DNA of 64,000 nt from Fasciola hepatica (lineage: Eukaryota > Platyhelminthes > Trematoda > Plagiorchiida > Fasciolidae), in NCBI GenBank assembly GCA_948099385.1, contig CANUEZ040000031.1:1171001-1235000 (forward strand). The letters run 5' to 3'. Both the position numbers and the translations under genes were made by a program. Shown in pieces: positions 25,755 through 38,700 of this stretch (position 1 is the stretch's first letter; the number at the start of each line of letters is the position of its first letter). The notes below the pieces were generated by a model. The model worked only from the letters and a program-made list of their open reading frames with translations, did no database searches and had not been told where the DNA came from.

Positions 25755-27454
25755 TTTGGAATTGTCCTGCAAGGAGTATATAACTGAAATATTCCTTGAC
25801 AAAATGGGATTCGTGCCTACTCTAAGATAACCAACCATATGCTTACCGTTTTGGAGTTTTTTACCTGTTCACCGGCTAAAACACATATTTTGGTTGTTTA
25901 CGTCATAACAGTATGCATGATATAATTTACTACACGGTGCTTGACCAGACCTATGACTGTCTGGCTGTCCTATCTTGCTTATTGTTATACAGCAACAGTT
26001 CACCTCCTTCGAACTCACAACCAGGATTCGATGTTTTGTTGATCGCTTGAAATCGCACACACAGCCACCATGCTAGCAAGGCTGAGTTTCAGCGGTTTGT
26101 TTCAAGCGTATCCTATATGTTACGTTTCCCTCTCATCACCGTCATTTCCAAGCTAATAACTCGTTTTCTACATCAAAATATTTCACTGTGACTAATGGTT
26201 TCATCGTAAGAGCTAGCATCTACAGCATTTTAGACAGACGTGGACGGAATTACCGAAAGACTGGTCAGAGTTAAATTGTGTTAGGTCAGCAGTCTCATTT
26301 TGAAGAGGAATGGAAACGGGCTTGGCGAACTGCGCCCTCAGGTGCTCAAAGTCAGGAATATTGAAATGAATCCATTTAAGTGTACATATCAGCTGATTGC
26401 GCTTAACTGCTTGGACAATAATTCTTTTTGTATAGGTAATAACCCTTATCCAGAGATAATCAATCGATTCTCCGGTGCACCCTCGCCAAAACTCTGAACG
26501 ACATTTGATTGCGAAATGCACCAGATACCACCCAGCTTCTATTTCACAGTTTGTTAAATTGGCTCACCTCCTGTCTCACTGGTATATATCAGTACACTGG
26601 ACAGGCGGGTCTTGTCGCTGATCTTTCCATTTGTCCTGGTGGATTCGGGGCAACACACAGAGAAATATAGTTTTCTATCTGGTGGACCAATTTATTATTT
26701 CCCCATCGGGTGCTAGTTCATCTGACACTTTTCTCTGCTTTTGCCATTTTCCCTTCACAATTTTATTATCCCGGTTTTAGCCGTGTTGTTCTGTGCTGCA
26801 CATACCATAACAAACCGTTTACTGTGCTCTCTAAGGGGCACTATTTCGAGGAAACAGCACGAGAACTTTTCTGTCTGGAAGTGGCACATAAAGTATGATT
26901 TAATAACGTACAAAATACGGGATTTTGTGTATACGAACTACCTGACGAAGGCAGGCGCGCACTTACCGAACCGTGAGCAGTATGATTGGTAGGCACAAAC
27001 TTGTCGATTATATCAAGTGATGAAGAAGCAGATCCTGGATACTGCGATCATCATTATTCGGGGTTGTACTGATGTTAGGGATACTGACACGGTGCTTTTC
27101 TTTGTGTGCAGAAATGTATGTGTGTGTGTGTTTTCTCATGTAGCATATGAATCGGACGGAATCACCAGGGATCTCTAATCTTACGATCACATTGATCAGG
27201 TGAACCTTTTGGGCACAAATTAATGGGAAAACATACCTCCGTGTGTATGAGCGCAAATACACATGCCATGTGTACCCGATACGGGAACTCACTCAGAGCC
27301 AAATCTTTAAAAATAGGCTGACTCCTTTTTTCTTTGCATGACTAGTGCTCACCTGGTGTTTGGAAAATATTCCTAGCAAGCTAAATAAAAACTTGTGTTG
27401 GGCTTCCACTACTTTATATGTAAGACATCACGCCGCCTTCATACTGCAAACAGT
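25755..27454. other. Single-copy spacer S between the two long arms
   Basis: 1700 bp that are not repeated elsewhere in the window. No gene recognised; open frames reach about 100 codons (26213-26521, -). It contains a short (TG)6 run at 27119-27130. Its last bases, ACAGT, are directly repeated as the first bases of arm A'. Confidence 0.85.
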
Positions 27455-29724
27455 ACAGTCAACGTATCCAGCCTGTAGGAAAGATACGGCGGCATATTTT
27501 GCTGAAGTCTTTGTCTTAAAACGTCGGTGGGTTTCAGCGACAGCGTGTTTTCTTGGACACAAAATGTTCCAGGCCAATAAGTATTGTGTTTTGGGTTCCG
27601 ACCCATGCTACGACAGGGGACCTAGTCACACTAGCGGATAGCGTGTGCAGCAGAAAAAGGTAAAAGTTCGAGCCCACTGATCTGTGGATATGACTAAAAA
27701 GTATTCCGTCAAGTGGTGGCCGGTTGTATCACCTGTCAACCAATCAGAATGGCTATGGTCCGGAGCAAATTTGGACCAGCTATTCAGCGTCTCGAATATC
27801 AGTGGCTGTGATCCTTTCTTTCACAAAAACAATGTTTGGAGGCTTCGCTTGCTACAGCGGTCCGAATAAAAAATAACCACCTTAAGAGGTCTTATTTTTG
27901 TGTGAAAAAATTAAAAAACAGGAATGTTGCCATTTTGGAAGGTGTAGACGACATGTTTATTATGAGTAATGCGGATGTAGGTCCTGACTGACAGGAAAAA
28001 AATTTCCCTGAAAAAACACATCCGGTTTCGCATTTATAGCTGCTCATTACGTATACCCACTCGGTACTGCTATATACAATCGTCCCAATACTGCAGCATA
28101 TCAAAATTGGTAATCTTATTTAAATGGAATATAGCAAGCAAGATCAAAAAGTCCGTCTTGTGAGTCATACAGTGATTCTTCCATAATTTTTTCGGTTAGC
28201 TTAGTTAAATTTCAGAATCAGGAAAGCGGACAATTTTTATTTCCACCATTTAAAATTGAAGCTATATTACTTTTGTCGAAAACCCATGTTTGGGAGCATA
28301 TATTCTCGTTCTGAAGGTCAACAGGGTAGAACGACGAAATAATTATCGAAAAATTGCCCTTCGATTCGGAAAATGAACCCGCTATAAATGCACCCTCCAT
28401 CCGATCAAAATCAGAATAACTCGATAGGCAATATTATTTGGAACAGTTGCTCATGTACGTGTTCAAAAAAATTCGAGAACTGAAACGCGTTACACGTAAC
28501 AGATCGCTTTAATAATAAAATGACTTGTTCACTTGCATTCAGCAGAAATATTCATTTCAGAGTGGTTCCTTTTGGAAGAATCCAACTTTCGGTGTGAAAA
28601 TAGAAACACTCATTTTTTTCTCCGAAATATCTAATCCACTTAAACTGCAGTACGGTTAAATCTTACCTTCATGACCCTGGTCAAATACATCTGATAAAGC
28701 AGAAAAAAGATGTTTCTTCGACAATAAAATCAAATTTGGATTGATTTTTACCCACCAGAAGCTTACTGGAATTGGAAATCACAGTATTTCGGAAAAACGT
28801 CCTTGGAACCAGATTTCCAGTTCACTCCTGATTAAAAACCCAGTTGCTTTCTTGGCTTATCTTAGGTCATTCATAATGTGTATTAGAATCTTGCCAGTTT
28901 GTTTTCAAAATCCACCTTTTTGGGGCAAATATTCAAGATGATATTTTGAGTTGTGTAAACACGTCTCTATTGAACCTTCCATCCACCAAATTTTGATGTT
29001 TATTTCCCACTCAACAGCTCATCCTAACTGCAGCATACCGATGTGAACTCCGGGTTATATTTCATCGCATGAACTGTACATAATATGAGGAAACTGACGC
29101 TAGTGGGACTCTTTAAATATAACATTCATCCCGTCCAATATCAAGGCATATGGTCTTGTTGCATACAACTACTGCAACGAAAGAGCAACGCGCTACCTGT
29201 TGCATTCTTTGGTATGCCCAAGTCTGAGAATGTCTACTCGATAGAGCCTTGTGTAATCTTATTCTCAATTGCGCATGAAACGGCTAATGGTGAGTTATAA
29301 ATTAAATTCATATTTCGTTTCACTATCGCAAAGACATAAGTGTGCGACAGGAAAAAACGATTTACACCTGGTAGTCAGTTCAAATACTGGAACGGAAAAA
29401 GAATTCTGACGTGTAATCCATTACTTAGAAGTTCAACTGAAACTCCTTTCGGTTTGTGAGGATTCAGTTCATGTTATCAGCGACAAATCTTGTGAAAACA
29501 TTACTGCCCCATGACACGGAATGTAATGCAGAATATGTAGAGGCGAGCTGGTTTTATTTTGGGAGAGAGATTTATCCTACTTAAGCGAAGTCTGAAAATA
29601 TTTCGGAAGAGTTTCCTTCGATGCTTCTAAAAAGGTTTCAAACAAATTATCAGGTATAACATGAAGTTGGATGAAAGAGACTCGATGGATAACAGACAGG
29701 GCTCGGTGATAAATTTCCCCATTT
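27455..29724 (-). repeat. Inverted repeat arm A' (2270 bp), probably the inserted copy
   Basis: Reverse complement of 23485-25754. It starts at ACAGTCAACG (27455) and ends at CCCCATTT (29724). The two mismatches found (27475-27476) lie 21-22 bp from its start. It is followed without any intervening base by segment B. The near-identity means a very recent event, continuing gene conversion, or an assembly error. Confidence 0.97.
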
Positions 29725-29921
29725 CACTATGAAAAGTCATAGATACAGGGAAGATAAAAGGATTGTTCAGAAGAAGAACCTCCTGCATGAATTTTCCGTT
29801 CACAGGAGGCAGGCGCATATTTGTGACCAACATAGTATCATGATGCAAATGCATGTTCTTTCTAAACACTAAGTTTACACTTTGTAACCCAATATTGAGG
29901 GAATTTTTCAGGTCTTTTGGG
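29725..29921 (-). repeat. Short inverted repeat arm B (197 bp), probably the inserted copy
   Basis: Reverse complement of 31216-31412, with paired positions summing to 61137 and no mismatch seen. It begins directly after arm A'. At its far end the next base differs (29922) and the following TGC matches again, so a 3-bp microhomology may lie at this junction. Confidence 0.96.
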
Positions 29922-31215
29922 TTGCATAATAATTCGTGATTTTGCTATGCCTTCCCTTTACTGATCAGAAAAGTTTTGATTATAATCTTTCTTGCGTACA
30001 GAGTGTGGTGATAGATCTCGACAAATGATGCCGAAACACGGAGTTTGACTCGATGTTCACCAAACAATGTGTGATATAATTACTAGTGCTAAGTCCCTCA
30101 AGAAGAGACTGCTTCTTGGCGGGCTGTGATAGCTTGCATGTTTTTTCAACTCGCAGAGCTGAGAACGAGCTTCCCATACCGAAAATGGAATCGTGCCTGT
30201 CGCATCATTGGGTGAAGACCATACGAAGCTTAGTATTCAACGGTCTAAAACCCACCACCAGATGGACGTAGGCGTGGGGTACCTGGAGACTATCTCGATT
30301 GTGGGAGGAGTCATCACACTTTATTGGGAAGCTATCAACCGCTTATGCTGGGGCAGCTCTTAATCCAAATGATACTACTCCGTCCATGTCCCACTTGCTT
30401 CTATGAAACTAAATAAAACGTGCACAGAATCTGCTGAACTCTGCTCGGCTGCTGGCGGAATGTTTGTGAACAAATCCTGATTTTTTACCTACCCGAAACC
30501 CCCGCAAATCAAAATAGAGTATCATAGGAGTTTCTGAGCAGATTTCAGTGCGTATTATCTTTACCATCATACATCCAATTCACTAGTTTCTACCACAGTG
30601 CATTTCACTGGAATGAGCTCTTCTGGCTAGGCAAACGTCTCCTAAGATATACATAAAATACATGAAGAGCCGCCTGGTAACGCAACATTTCTCCCATCGA
30701 ACTGAAGTGGTGGGTGCCACCGGATTAGACCTAGGTGGGTACACTTGGTTCAAATCGTTTATATTTTCACTGAACCATCCGTTTCTTCGCATATAATTTG
30801 ATTTATTTTGGTTTAACGATTTGTTTGAAAGAGCAACTCTTTCGCCAGATAAATTAATTAGCTCCTGAGTTATTGTAAACGTGACTAGCTTCTTCTGGCT
30901 TCCTATGGATGAGGTGCACCCGACTATAAGGCCGTTTTTTGCCTTGCTGATGTTTGCTTGAATACCAATTCATTGGAATGACAATTTGGCGCCGTTTTTC
31001 TCCCACAAAAATAATTGAATAACAAACCAGACTGAGAAAACGTTTTTGTTGTTGCTGGAAATAACAATACCACTTCAGTTACCATAGGAACTTATTCTGT
31101 TAGATTACAAGTGTTTCCATCCGCTGTCTTTGTCACTATATCCAGGCATAGGATTTGAGGAAACTTCGGCTATCCATTAAGGAAGAATAATGCCATTGTT
31201 TTTGCTTATAAGCAG
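29922..31215. other. Single-copy spacer T between the short arms
   Basis: 1294 bp not duplicated in the window. No gene recognised; open frames are under 70 codons. Its first bases TTGCATAAT, joined to the end of spacer S, rebuild the near-palindrome TGCAAACAGTTTGCA. Confidence 0.85.
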
Positions 31216-31412
31216 CCCAAAAGACCTGAAAAATTCCCTCAATATTGGGTTACAAAGTGTAAACTTAGTGTTTAGAAAGAACATGCATTTGCATCATGAT
31301 ACTATGTTGGTCACAAATATGCGCCTGCCTCCTGTGAACGGAAAATTCATGCAGGAGGTTCTTCTTCTGAACAATCCTTTTATCTTCCCTGTATCTATGA
31401 CTTTTCATAGTG
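31216..31412 (+). repeat. Short inverted repeat arm B' (197 bp), probably the source copy
   Basis: Reverse complement of 29725-29921. An open frame (31190-31438, +) runs through this whole segment and both of its borders, weakly suggesting it is the undisturbed original. No function recognised. Confidence 0.96.
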
Positions 31413-32234
31413 CAATATACTTTCTGAGGAAGTGTTAGCACTGCAAATTTATCGGGTAATATAGGCGGACTTGAGACTGAGGTGATCGACACTGAATCAA
31501 ACCCCTGACTAGCGAAACATGTGGGCTGGTATTCATCTGAAAAATTTAATGAAATCTTAAGTAAATACTTCCAGATTTTGTGAGAGCCTAAATGAGTGCT
31601 ATAGATGTGTTACAAATGTAGATTTCCCTATTCATTCCGAGACACTGTACTCCTACTTTCGCATATGTACGTTATGCAAATTCATAATATGTATGTTCGT
31701 AATCCACTAGTTTCAATGCAGAGATTTTAAGTGAAACGTATATAATCCTTCCATTTCTTCAAACTCTTTGCTTTAGTGATTCTTGGATTCCGTGAGTTTC
31801 TACAGAGAAGCCACTTGAAGTGGCTGTCAAATTCTCAGCCGGGTGTTCATAACCTCTTATTAGTGATACCGATGGACAAATGATGACAAGTTGGGACATA
31901 TGCGCCGTATGTGCGTCCACCTGCTCTAATCATGTTTTTCAGTTAACCTCAGTGGCAATAGAAAATGTGTCACAATTGAAGACATGAATTTCAATTTTGA
32001 AATGGTTTTGTAGTGTTTTCAGATGCGTGAATAATGATCCGGCCCCTTTTTTGGTGTTTTCACATTTTCATCCAATTGTTGTTGTACTCATCCACAGCTC
32101 AGTTTGTTCCCATATTCGTCAGCATCTCATGCATAGCAGTGACTAATTGTTCGTGTATTCCCTTCATCTCCTACAGTCAAGGTTTGCACTGTTTTATAAT
32201 GATTGAACCCCTTTGGGGCAAAGTCATATCGATA
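31413..32234. other. Unassigned
   Basis: No gene or repeat recognised immediately downstream of the B' arm. Confidence 0.4.
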
Positions 32235-32737
32235 TCACTTCAGGGAACAGTTCGCTATACACTCTGAGGCAGTTTCTCGTGTATCCCACAGTTTTAGTCT
32301 AACAAACGAATGTGAACTAATTTGGAACAAATAAACTGTGATTAATTGTCCATTTCTTTCGATTTCGTGAACAATGACATAGTCCCTCAACAAGTGGTTC
32401 ACTCCAGTTGGCTTCATACAAACCATTTAACCAAACTGTATCACCTGAATTAAAAGGTGCTACAACGAAATCAAGAACATTAGGTCATTATGTTCTTTGC
32501 TCAACTCCTCCACCCACACACAGATTTACAGAATATAAATGATAAAGTGACTGGATCTTACTTCTCGGAATTCATTTTCCAGAAGTTTGTTTAACGTGGA
32601 CAAAAATGAATCGAAGTTGGAGGAGGTAGCATACCAAACAATGGCTTGGCCTCTTCATTGTGCAGCGGTAGGTACGATGAACGGATGATTTTCATTCATG
32701 CATGTTTTTGACTTTTTTTGTGAAATCCTAATCTTGT
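32235..32737 (-). other. Weak two-exon candidate with an in-frame TGA
   Basis: A minus-strand stretch starts after a classic pyrimidine-rich TTTCAG acceptor (exon start 32737) and ends at a GTAAGA donor (exon end 32562). Within it a single in-frame TGA interrupts an otherwise open frame. A possible last exon runs from 32411 (after TATGAAG) to a TGA stop at 32235, with a 150-bp intron and matching phase. No protein family recognised. The in-frame TGA suggests a broken gene, a wrong model, or chance open sequence. Confidence 0.2.
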
Positions 32738-35700
32738 CTGAAATGAGATCAATAAAAATGACAAAATCGAGTGGACCGGTATCAGATCCAAAAGAAATTG
32801 TTTTTTGGATAATAATGAAGCACCTACCGCTGGATCTCACAGAGGAAAAAATAACCTTTGATTATCAACACAAAAGAGTATTGAGAAGCTGCCCACTATA
32901 TTTTTTTGTGAATTCTACGCAATACATTCAACTTCTGTTCTGATTTTCGAGGACAACCGAGTTCAATTTGTGGAGTACCCCTTGTCAAGTTTAATACACA
33001 GAAAATTAAAAAGAATCGAGCAATGATAAATTCCAGAGGTTTATTTAATATAAAAATGTGACAAAATAGGTACATTTGAATCTGGTTCACTCGCAAGAAT
33101 CCAAAAACTGAATATACAGTGTGTACTGAATATTTTGCCACGCTGTGATAAGTTGGCGTATTTTGGACACCTAAGTAGCTGGCCGAAATTCAGCTACGGA
33201 GATGTTTACCACTTGGAGACCTTTTGTATTCGACGTGATCAGCTCCACTCCCGAAACCTGGAACAACTACGAAGAAGGAAGAAAGGTGCAAACAAACCCA
33301 AGGAATACTAATCATTGAAAGCCCTCCTAATACAAAATGGGGCAAATCTGAATAGACTCGACAATATGTATGACCAATCTACATCGGATAACACAAAACC
33401 TCGGGAGACATAGAACACGGTAAAACCACCTGTGTATGAGTGAAATGGAATTAAAAGTGCTAGGTCAGAATTTGAATGAGGTCACCTCTTATTTCCAACG
33501 AAGGCTCCGGAGAAACATTTCCAATTTGGGGACCCACATTTTTTCGGACCGGACGGCTCACCTCCGACAGAGCTGAAAGAATGTGCCTCTAACATATGGC
33601 CGAATTTATCTGCGTTATTGAATCAGTGCTTGCTCGGGAACAACATCCCCAAGAGTAATTTTATTACGTCTTACTAAAGAAGACAACAAACAAGTTCTAG
33701 CTTTCAGATTCGTCATCAATTGTTTTTAACATACCCGAGAAACCTATTTTGTAGATAATGACAGCTAACTCCATTTGATTTTCATCAGATTGCCTATCGT
33801 CCACTGGTCCATGCCTGATTGTCCAATTCCATTCTGTCACCTCTATGCAAGAAACGATAAGCCGTTACGATCAGCCCCAAATTACATTGGCGCTTTCACC
33901 TTTGTTTAAAAGGGAGAATTATTGAGCATTTTTCTATTAGAGGCGTTTAAAAATCCACCATTAGTTTTTTGCTTGTATAATCCGGTAGACACCACCAGTT
34001 TATATGAGGATGGTGGCTCAATCTTTACTCCCTGTCTAATATGAGATTCTCTCCAGTAAAGTGGATAGGAATTCCCGGAAAATTAGTCTTTTATTATGAA
34101 ACTATGGGTATTAGTAATTCATCATACGATCGATAGAACAGAATTTATATTTTCTAGACAGACTATGAGCTATCCAAAGTTTCTCGATCGTTTCTGATCT
34201 TCATTTTTATTTAACACATCATCATACTCGTAATTATCTGGTGATGTGGCAGAAAGAAACCTCACTCGGCGATGATACATCAGTTTGATTTCAATAAAAT
34301 GCGACACCGTAGAACTACCTCAACGAATAAAATATCTACTGAAATTGTACTGGTTAAGTGAAGCTGATTATGGAAATGCTTTGAGCAATAAAATATTGCT
34401 TCGTTTGATTGGCTGTTATTTTATATTAACGCTGCAGAGCAATTTATGTTTTCGCAAACCCGTTGCTCGCACGCACGCGTTGCAGACACCTGAGCACTTC
34501 AATAAATGAATACATGTGAACTCAAAAATGAATTGTTTAATACAGATTGTCGAAAACCTAGTCAAAATATATTCTTATATTTGTTAGAGTCTGTGTTCCG
34601 GTGATACTGGTCAGACCGAAAAGGAGTCGACTGGGTTAGATAGTGTCTTTGAATAAACGGCTAGAGGCAGAAAAATCCACCGGTTCAGTGATTTCTTCGA
34701 CATGGATAGTATTGACATTGGATGGGAGGTTGTTATTCCCTTTTGTAATCCTTTTCTGGTGCATCGGTTCCAACTCTGATAATTTATTTAGTCGTTTTAC
34801 TTTCTCAAAATTACCGGCCCCAAACCGTTCTTCATGTATCCTGTCGAATAACGGATACACCTCTTAGACAATTTGTTTGACCGCAGTTCTGTGTTCTCAA
34901 ACTCACAAATCGCACAATGCGCTTTCGTAAACGGACAATTTAAATTTAGATACCACAATTAATTAACTACTGGCGGGCATTACGTTGGTAGTTTTTAAAT
35001 TTCGGTTCCCTCAATGTGTATTACTCAGACCAATTTTTCATCGTAGATAACAAGTACGCTTGTTAGTGATATATTTTTAAGCATCCCGAACTTATATGTC
35101 GTGCCTAAACAAACGAAGTTAAGAAGCGCATGATACATATCGTGATCGGGACTCATTGTGGATAGGACAGATTCATGCAAAAGAAACCAAAAGACGTATT
35201 AATACTGATCATTAATAGAGTTCGCATATTAGCACACGCGTGTTTCATGACAAACAAAAATTATTTATTTTAGGAGCAGAGATGCGGTTGGAATGGATGA
35301 GCGTACTTTTGTAGCGCGGCCGTAATTTTCTACGTAGGTACAAGTAATTTTCAGGAGTGAATTTGGCTATTACCTACTATATTGAAAAAGCTTTTCTTGT
35401 AGAACGTGTCACATATATTTTCATTCAGCTCAACCAACAACACCGAATAATCGAACGATGGGCGAGAAGGTAACAGACACCCTATCAATTAACCCTACGA
35501 ACGCCATCCTCAAACGCGAGCCAACTTCCCAGGAATATAACAGCGGGTATTTAATTGAAATCGTACCTTTTGCCACCATAGCATTTTATTGTAAGAAACC
35601 CTACTAAAATAATGCCGTTCTCGGTTTAATCACGTGCCGGCTATGGTTCACAACAGCGAGATATTTTATACTCAGCATTAAGTGGCAGTATCCCTTCATT

Positions 35701-38700
35701 TGGTCAATCTTTAAAAATTCAGCTGCACACACAAGATAAAACAAATGGCACGGCTAGAGCCATACATCTTTGGTATGCTTTTGCATTCGTGATTCGTTGT
35801 ACTTTTCTTTGATACCACAAAATTAGTTTGTGAAAAGGTCGCGTCAGCGTTAAAAGTCCCACTCACAAACGGACAATCACTGAATGCAAGATGGAAACGG
35901 TAATCACTCCCAACATTTTCACTGTAGAGAGTTTGCTCATCTAAAACATCGTCCCACGATTTGAACCGGTGAAGTTTTCAAGTTCATCATTATCTCGTTT
36001 CATGAGTCAGTCTCGAAATCTTGACACATTATATCTCTTCAACATTATTTAGTCTATTTTCAGTCCATTTTTTTATTTGGCATTCGCTCGTAGACATCGT
36101 CAGAGGTATAAAAATAAAGAAAATGTTGAGAAACATCAGCTAATCCAATGGTTAAATGATTGTGCAGTGAGACTGATGGCAGGGATTCAATTTATTTTGT
36201 CAATTTGTTTTATCAGTTATTGCCACAAAGTCAGTCATTGAGAGAAACAGTCCATTAGTGGCTCTTCCCAGCCCTGGGTCTACTCAGCTCCATGAACAAA
36301 AGCCCACTTTGTGCGTTCATCCGGATCGTCTCAGACGAATTCAGAGCCAATGCGAATAAAAAGACTTAAAACTATGGGTCAGGTTTTGGTCGTTTAGAGA
36401 AGCCCCAATGAACCATCCTCTAATCCTGAACACCTAAAATGATTGTAAAACACGTTCAAAGACTTCTCTGTCTCAGGTGCGATACACGTGAATCGGAGAC
36501 TCACTGAAAATGGCGCATCACATCCAATATGTGTTGTGTTTAATACATGGAATGACCACACGGGAATCGAATTACTAAACAGTGTGAAGTGTTACTGTTC
36601 AGTAGGCCAATGAGTTATAAAAACTGACATTTAACCCAGTAGCACGTAAACGTTGTAAAGAACCTGGGTCTTTTTCTATCACTACGCTACTTCTTTGAAA
36701 GACTAATCGGGAGAAAGAAGATCCCGCTTACCGAGAATCCGGTGATGGGCGTTTTATTGAAAATTACGGGAGTGTCAACTGTAGGTAACTATACAGTTTG
36801 ACGAACAAATCAGATAAACGAGTGGCACAGTGAATTCGAAAGTAGCACATAACAACATTGGCTTACTAAGGCGCGGATGATAGAAGTAGAATTACCATTT
36901 CTGTAAGTCATTCTTACAAAGTATACATAAGTTATAGGACCGGATTCGTCATTGCGATAAGTAACATCACTGATATATCATCCTCATGCACTCACTTTAT
37001 AGTTCACACTCAACTAGACTGCTTTGATCCAATATGAGTGTGGTAAATCGCATATCTGCCCATACCTAACGGGCAAATTTGGTTGGCATTTTGGTAAAAG
37101 CTGTGAGGCTGTGGACAACGGCCCAACTCATGTTCACTCCGGTATATAGAAATTCAGTCTAATCCTTTTGCATCCTGTAAACTGAGACCTAAGCATGGCC
37201 AGCGATTTTTGACATTTCGGTGAACACTCTAGTGGTTTTTCTGAACCAAGAAAACTGTAGTGGTAAATTGCGTGAAAAACTCCACGTGGCTCATACTCTC
37301 GCGTCAACCAATAAATCTCATGGCACTGCTATGATCACTGAGTAATAGGTTTGTGCGTGTAAATATGGAACCCTTTTTACCTGTGGATACATGCACCATT
37401 TTATCCAATGCTAATGGGGCGGGAATGCAGTGGTTTTACCGCCAGTAAAAAGTGGTGGTTCTGATCGTTACTGACACTATCGCTGGAAATCTAAGGATCG
37501 ATTCCAAGCCAAGATTTTATTTTTACAGTAGAGCTTATTGGATCATATCAGTTTCTTACCCACTCAGTTGACAACAAACTGGAATATGCAAATTGAAATT
37601 ACCGTGTTTATCTCTCGGGCAGCCCATCACTGTCACTGATGTGTTGTTTGTGTGAAATGCCTAGGATTCATCAAAGGATGTAGGTGAAATAGAAACAGCA
37701 CACTCAAATGCTACGCAGTTTCTTATCAGGCGCAAACATTGTTTGTATCTGAATCCAGTCTAGGCTAACACCCACAAGTTTATGTCGGTGGTATGTGAAC
37801 TGCGCTGAGCCAGAATGACTGAGTGAACTAGTCAGATCGATTGACAGTTTGCACGCCCAAAACCCTAAACGATGGCTAATTACACCCAGGATCGGTGCTG
37901 AAGGCCAATCTATACAAGTCACAGATCCCGTGTTCATCACAAACCCACTTGGTAGCAATTCAAGTGAGAGAAAAAGACCAATTTACCAAAATGGATCCGG
38001 CGTATAAGCCACCTTATTGTGGCACATACGCACATACATTTGACGAGTTATTCGAGTGCTGATAATGATGCTAACCAAATGTTGTTTTGAAACGAATGTA
38101 GTCAATGTGACCCAAACGGAAGCTGTAACACTCACTTACCTGGAACGAAAGAAACACCGATCCAAGCAGAAGCTACTGAAGATCGGGTCTATTGATGCAA
38201 CTGCATTCATCTATTTGCCAATAAATGTCCTAGCTTGGGATAACCGTGGTTAGCAAAACCGTAATGCGATGTTGCTTTGAAGACCCGTATTCAAAGCCTG
38301 CCGAGACTTTATCATCAACTTCAGCAAACTGATAGACATCATGGATCCCACAGTGTATTCCAACACCCCTACGTCAGTCATGGTGTGGAGCTGTCACCTG
38401 AACCCCGTGGGTATTTCATAACTTTGGCTGCTATCTGACACATCAAAATCGATGTCAGTGATGTGATTTATAAGCAAGGAATGACAGTGACTAGACATAA
38501 AGTACACGTGTGAGGAGTTCAAGGGTCCAAGCCTTGAAGAATATCAAACTTAATGAGCAGGGAAACTTGTAAAAAGTTGATGATCAGTTCGGGGTTATGG
38601 CAGGTGAAATGGTGAGAGGCTGTACCACCGTTACAACCGAATATATCAATATTATTCTGGAGACAAACACCGACCAACTTTGTGTTTTTGTGACATGAGC

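Larger units (their letters stand above)
27455..29921. other. Inferred 2467-bp templated insertion (A' + B)
   Basis: Seen: A' (inverted copy of upstream DNA) and B (inverted copy of downstream DNA) abut at 29724/29725 and lie between two single-copy spacers. Inference: both were copied into a break between spacers S and T. Known background: microhomology-mediated or fork-stalling template switching produces such chimeric inverted insertions from nearby templates. Junctions show a 5-bp direct ACAGT repeat at S/A', no clear homology at A'/B, and TGC after one mismatch at B/T. A misassembly is the chief alternative. Confidence 0.6.

Noticed and set aside
23485..29724. Foldback or inverted-terminal-repeat DNA transposon
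   Set aside because: No target-site duplication flanks 23485 or 29724, no transposase is visible in the spacer, and the abutting second inverted copy (B) is not explained by a transposon.
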